The position numbers and the translations under genes were made by a program. A stretch of 64,000 nt of DNA from Raphanus sativus. Taxonomy: Eukaryota; Streptophyta; Magnoliopsida; Brassicales; Brassicaceae. Positions 60,709 to 64,000 of this stretch are shown here, in pieces (within the stretch, counting starts at the first letter, position 1; every line of letters starts with the position of its first letter). The stretch is from contig NC_079516.1 in assembly GCF_000801105.2 (NCBI RefSeq), positions 13,020,001-13,084,000 on the forward strand, given 5' to 3'. The notes under the pieces were generated by a model. It was not told the DNA's origin and made no database searches. It saw only the letters and a program-made list of their open reading frames with translations.

Positions 60709-61823
60709 GGATTTTTAACACCGAAACCCCTCAACTAAGTTTGTTTTGGGTAAAAACCCCCAAACTAAGTATTTAACGAAATAACCCCCAAACTAATTTT
60801 ATTTATTGATTTAAACCCTCCCAGGTCACAATTACCAGTACTACTAGTAAATCTTTAGTTTAGGGGTTTTTTACAATAAGTAAACATAGTTGAGGGGTTT
60901 TACCATTAAAAATAAAATAAAAATAAAAATCCAAAATATAATAACATTACTAAAAATTAGTAACTTTCATTTTCAAAATTAGCATTTTAAAAATGTTTAT
61001 ACAGATATATAAGTTTGATTTTTTAAGTCATCATTATATATGTATAAATTAAAAATGTAAAAACCAAAAAAATATATAAAATATCTAAAGCTTTACCTGT
61101 ATAACAAATTATCTAAAAATTAAAAAAATGTAAAAGACAAGTAAATATAATAAAAAAATCATATCTTATCTAGTTACTTTAATTTTCAAAATTAGCATTT
61201 TTAAAAATTTCTATAAATATATGAGTCTGATTTTTTTTAAATAACATTATATATGTATAAATAAAAAATCTATAATTAAAGTTATACATATATAATGTTG
61301 ATTTTTTTTTAAAAAGAAATCAGAGTCATATATTTATAGAAATTTTTAAAAAATGCTAATTTTGAAAATCAAAGTTACTAGATAATATATAATTTTGGTA
61401 TATTTTCTTGTCTTTTGCATTTTTAATTTTTAGATAATTTTTATTACAGGTAAAGCTTTAGATAATTTTTTTTCCTATTTTTGGATTTTTACATTTTTTA
61501 TTTATAAATGTATAGTGTTGATTTAAATAAATCAGACTCACATATCTATATAAATTAAAAATGCTAATTTTGAAAATTATAGTTACTAATTTTAGATAAT
61601 GTTGTTATATTTTAGATTTTTTTTTAATGATAAAACCCCCAAACTATGTTTACTTAATGTAAAAATTCCTAAACTAAAGATTTACCAGTAGTACTGGTAA
61701 TTATGACCTGAAAGGGTTTAAATCATTAAATAAAATTAGTTTGGGGGCTATTTCGTTAAATACTTAGTTTGGGGGTTTTTACCAAAAATAAACTTAGTTA
61801 AGGGGTTTTAGTGTTAAAAATCC
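60709..61823. mobile_element. Long foldback element (1.1-kb inverted repeat)
   Basis: The outer ends are GGATTTTTAACACCGAAACC and the inverse (AGTGTTAAAAATCC). Both arms then carry, in mirror order, AAACCCCCAAACTAAG, AATTACCAGTACTACTAGTA, a GAGGGGTTTTA-type block, TTTGAAAATTAGC-type stretches and TAAAGCTTTACC. The centre is near 61266, so each arm is about 550 bp and there is almost no unique middle. Flanking 9-mers CAATTTAAG and CAATATTTA match only partly. A MULE-derived foldback is possible. No coding capacity. Confidence 0.82.
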
Positions 61824-62441
61824 AATATTTATTATTAGTTTATGTTTAACCACACAGTCCTTAACTTTTCTAAAATTTTGTTTTAGCTTTCATGTAAAAG
61901 AAAAACAAAACAAGAAAGAAACTTGGTCAAACCATGCATTTCACTCACTATGTATTTAGGTAAACATTCATGCACCATTTGAACTTTCCACTCTAGTGGA
62001 GGTGGGGATCTTCACCATAACCCTCCCTCCCATAACCTCCCCCCATATAAATCAACATCCTGAGACCTACACAATATTATTAAATTCAATGTAATAACAT
62101 AGCACTCATAGAAAAGTTATTTTAAATACTTTCTAAAAAAATTGTAAAATCACAAAGTTCGGTCTGAGAACATAAAACTGAACAGAAGAACACACACAAT
62201 GGTGTCTGTCTTTTTTTTTCATTACACCAACAAAAAAAAAAACAGATTTGAGAAACCAAAAAGACCAATATGTACACCGAAACAAAATCTTTACATGCAT
62301 TGCATTCTCTACACTCTTCATGAACAAAAATATGAGTAGGAAACGAACTAAAAGGCTCAAAGAGTTTCAATAGACCAACACTCTTTCTAGTGCCTATACC
62401 ATTTTGCTTTCTGGGTGATAAGCAATTCAAATGGTTAAGAA

Positions 62442-64000
62442 TCATCTTTTGGAGTCTGTTGTTAATAAAGCAATTAGTTCACTGTCATTGAGATCCGTCT
62501 CTGAAGCATATTTGACTGGTGTGTTGCTGTCTTTATCCACAGCATTTGGATCTCCTCCCCTGTGATCACAAACCATTAATTGCAACAGACTTATAATGTT
62601 TCTCTCCACTTTAAGACTATACTAGTAAATAAAATCTCAAGATGGAGTTTAATTTACCTCATTAGAAGCAACCTTGCAATAGCGTATCTCCTGCTGATGA
62701 TACAATGATGAAGCGGGGTCCGACCTCTCGAGTCTGTTGCATTTATTTTCGCACCGTACTGAAGCAACAACTCCACCATACCTATATCCGCAGAGAGACA
62801 AGCAAGGTGAAGCAAAGAGCAGTCGTTTGAAGTTTCTTCTCTGACCATACTCTCCCCGTCTCCTCCTCCTCCTCCTCCTCCTCCTCTTGACTTAGAACAC
62901 CCTTCTGGCTTCTCTTTAAACTCCTCTTCAATGCTCTTCAACTTGGCTGCAAGGGTTTCCTCCTTGGCGTCCAGTTGCATCATCTTTGCCAAGGGCAAAG
63001 ACACCGTGTAGGACGCTTGTCCGCGTAGTGCATTCACATCTGCTTCAGAGCAGACAATGTGTTTGTAAACTGATTTCTTGTCGTTGGCTCGCACATTCTC
63101 CCAAATCTCTTGGAATACTGCTTGGAAATGCTGACTGTCTGTCGCTTTTCGGACAAATATCCTCTCTGAGTACTGCAATTAGCCATTCGGACATATATAA
63201 TTTATCAAATATGGTTAGGACATACTCTGCTTAATTAAATCAGGACTTAAATAATAATAATAATACCTTTGCGTGGATGAACAGCTCTTTCACAGAGATG
63301 GGATCATTGAAACCAGGTTTCCTTACAAGAAACTTTCTTGGTCGATCTGCCTTGGGAGTGCTACTAAATATTTTTAAAAAAAGTTTGAATACAGTATAAA
63401 TACATGCAAGTAGTATATAGTATAGTTACAACTTATCAGAATATGTATATATATAGACACTTACCCTGAAGACCTACTAGCACTTGAGGATCTACTCTCT
63501 GATGAGTTCAACAATTCCTCCCACACTGAGTTTACATATACGTTACCTAACGACTGGAATAACGTCAGCACCGATGGTTCCCATACTTTAACATCAAGTG
63601 TGAGCGATCTGACCTGCATGACAATAAGGTTTGAATACTTCATATCAAATTTAGAGTTATTTTTAAAAATGGGAATACCTTCTTGTGAGCTCAAATCGGT
63701 TTAAACAAATTAAAATTGGTCAAAAAATCAATCTAAATTAGTCGAAATCGATCAAATTAAGTATTAATGTTATTGCAAATCGACAAACTTGTCTAGTTTT
63801 TTTTATATGTGTAATTTTTATAATTAAACCCAAAAACTAAAATATCGAATATAAATATAAAATTTATAAAAAAATAATTCAATCTAGCTATTTCTTGAAG
63901 TTTGGAGAAGACTGAGAGATTGAATTTTTTTAATTGGCTTACCTTTGAAATGTGAACACCGAGGTTACGATGTATACCAGAACACTCAATACATATGAGG
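62442..64000 (-). CDS. AGD1: ADP-ribosylation factor GTPase-activating protein AGD1 (partial, C-terminal part)
   Basis: Only the 3' exons lie in the window: 63943-64000 (continues past the edge), 63465-63613, 63267-63363, 62658-63172, 62442-62559. The first visible exon encodes the second half of the ArfGAP zinc finger (CIECSGIHRNLGVHISK). It is followed by the rest of the ArfGAP domain (VRSLTLDVKVWEPSVL, YVNSVWEELL, FLVRKPGFNDPIS, SERIFVRKAT) and then ankyrin repeats (DCSLLHLACLSADIGMVELL, GRTPLHHCIISRRYAIARLL, GGDPNAVDKDSNTPVKYA). The N-terminal BAR and PH domains expected for ACAP-type proteins would lie beyond 64000. A poly-Gly run interrupts the linker (CCT/CTC run at about 62865-62886). 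Known role: stimulates GTP hydrolysis by Arf in vesicle traffic; AtAGD1 affects root hair growth. Confidence 0.92.

Larger units (their letters stand above)
57705..62441. other. RPA-like promoter, AT-rich spacer, AGD1 3' flank
   Basis: 57705-58080 is GC-richer and probably the RPA-like 5' UTR and promoter. After it, AT-rich DNA contains a Stowaway-like MITE (58938-59178) and a long foldback element (60709-61823). Two similar 60-bp segments around 59585 and 59757 (GATGAAGATATACTATTTCT) are a local dispersed duplication. No gene seen. AGD1 3' UTR lies near the right end. Confidence 0.5.

Noticed and set aside
1..64000. CRISPR array, operon or other prokaryotic system
   Set aside because: Intron-rich plant genes throughout; the short repeats present are microsatellites, tandem duplications or transposon ends.

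Overview
The window is plant nuclear DNA from a Brassicaceae species, most likely Brassica or a close relative. The genes are intron-rich with GT-AG splice sites and the spacers are AT-rich. The genic order matches, from memory and without any search, an Arabidopsis chromosome 5 block running from about At5g62140 down to At5g61980. All exon boundaries below were placed by eye from splice sites, reading frame and family knowledge; no alignment was run.

Layout, left to right. (1) 1-8.2 kb: a chloroplast-type protein of unknown function (1993-3737, +) whose only intron carries a hAT-like element, then a five-exon Per1/PGAP3 gene for GPI-anchor lipid remodelling (5773-7922, +). (2) 8.6-9.7 kb: a 5'-truncated, decayed LINE with a 12-bp target duplication. 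(3) 10.5-16 kb: an 11-exon type-B response-regulator-like gene (+) that joins a receiver, a divergent GARP/Myb motif and a Gly/Asn-rich tail, and has a recently triplicated 87-bp exon. (4) 16.9-18.2 kb: a BAG-family co-chaperone gene (-). (5) 20.4-23.6 kb: a SEUSS-like (SLK2) co-repressor gene (+), followed by an OXA1 pseudogene (+). (6) 25.9-31.5 kb: HSFB2A (-) with a perfect heat-shock element upstream, and ARF2 (-, 14 exons) with a tasiR-ARF target site. (7) 31.6-37.1 kb: gene-poor AT-rich spacer.

From about 37 to 58 kb is an insertion-rich block between ARF2 and AGD1. It holds a nearly intact Helitron Rep/helicase gene (-, five exons, one internal stop codon) with a clear 3' terminus, a 3.9-kb non-autonomous CACTA element with perfect AGT target duplications, a short RPA/DUF223-like gene (-), a RING-H2 gene (-) and a complete 581-residue RPA70-like gene (-). 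From 58 to 62.4 kb is spacer with a 1.1-kb perfect-looking foldback element. The window ends inside AGD1 (ACAP-type ARF-GAP, -), of which only the 3' part is present.

The genes do not form a pathway. This is a conserved chromosomal block, fractionated compared with Arabidopsis (only a dead OXA1 copy remains between SLK2 and HSFB2A) and expanded by transposons. The most interesting points are the fused, exon-amplifying response regulator, the Rep/helicase plus RPA genes in one orientation split by a CACTA element, and a probable C-terminal frameshift in ARF2.
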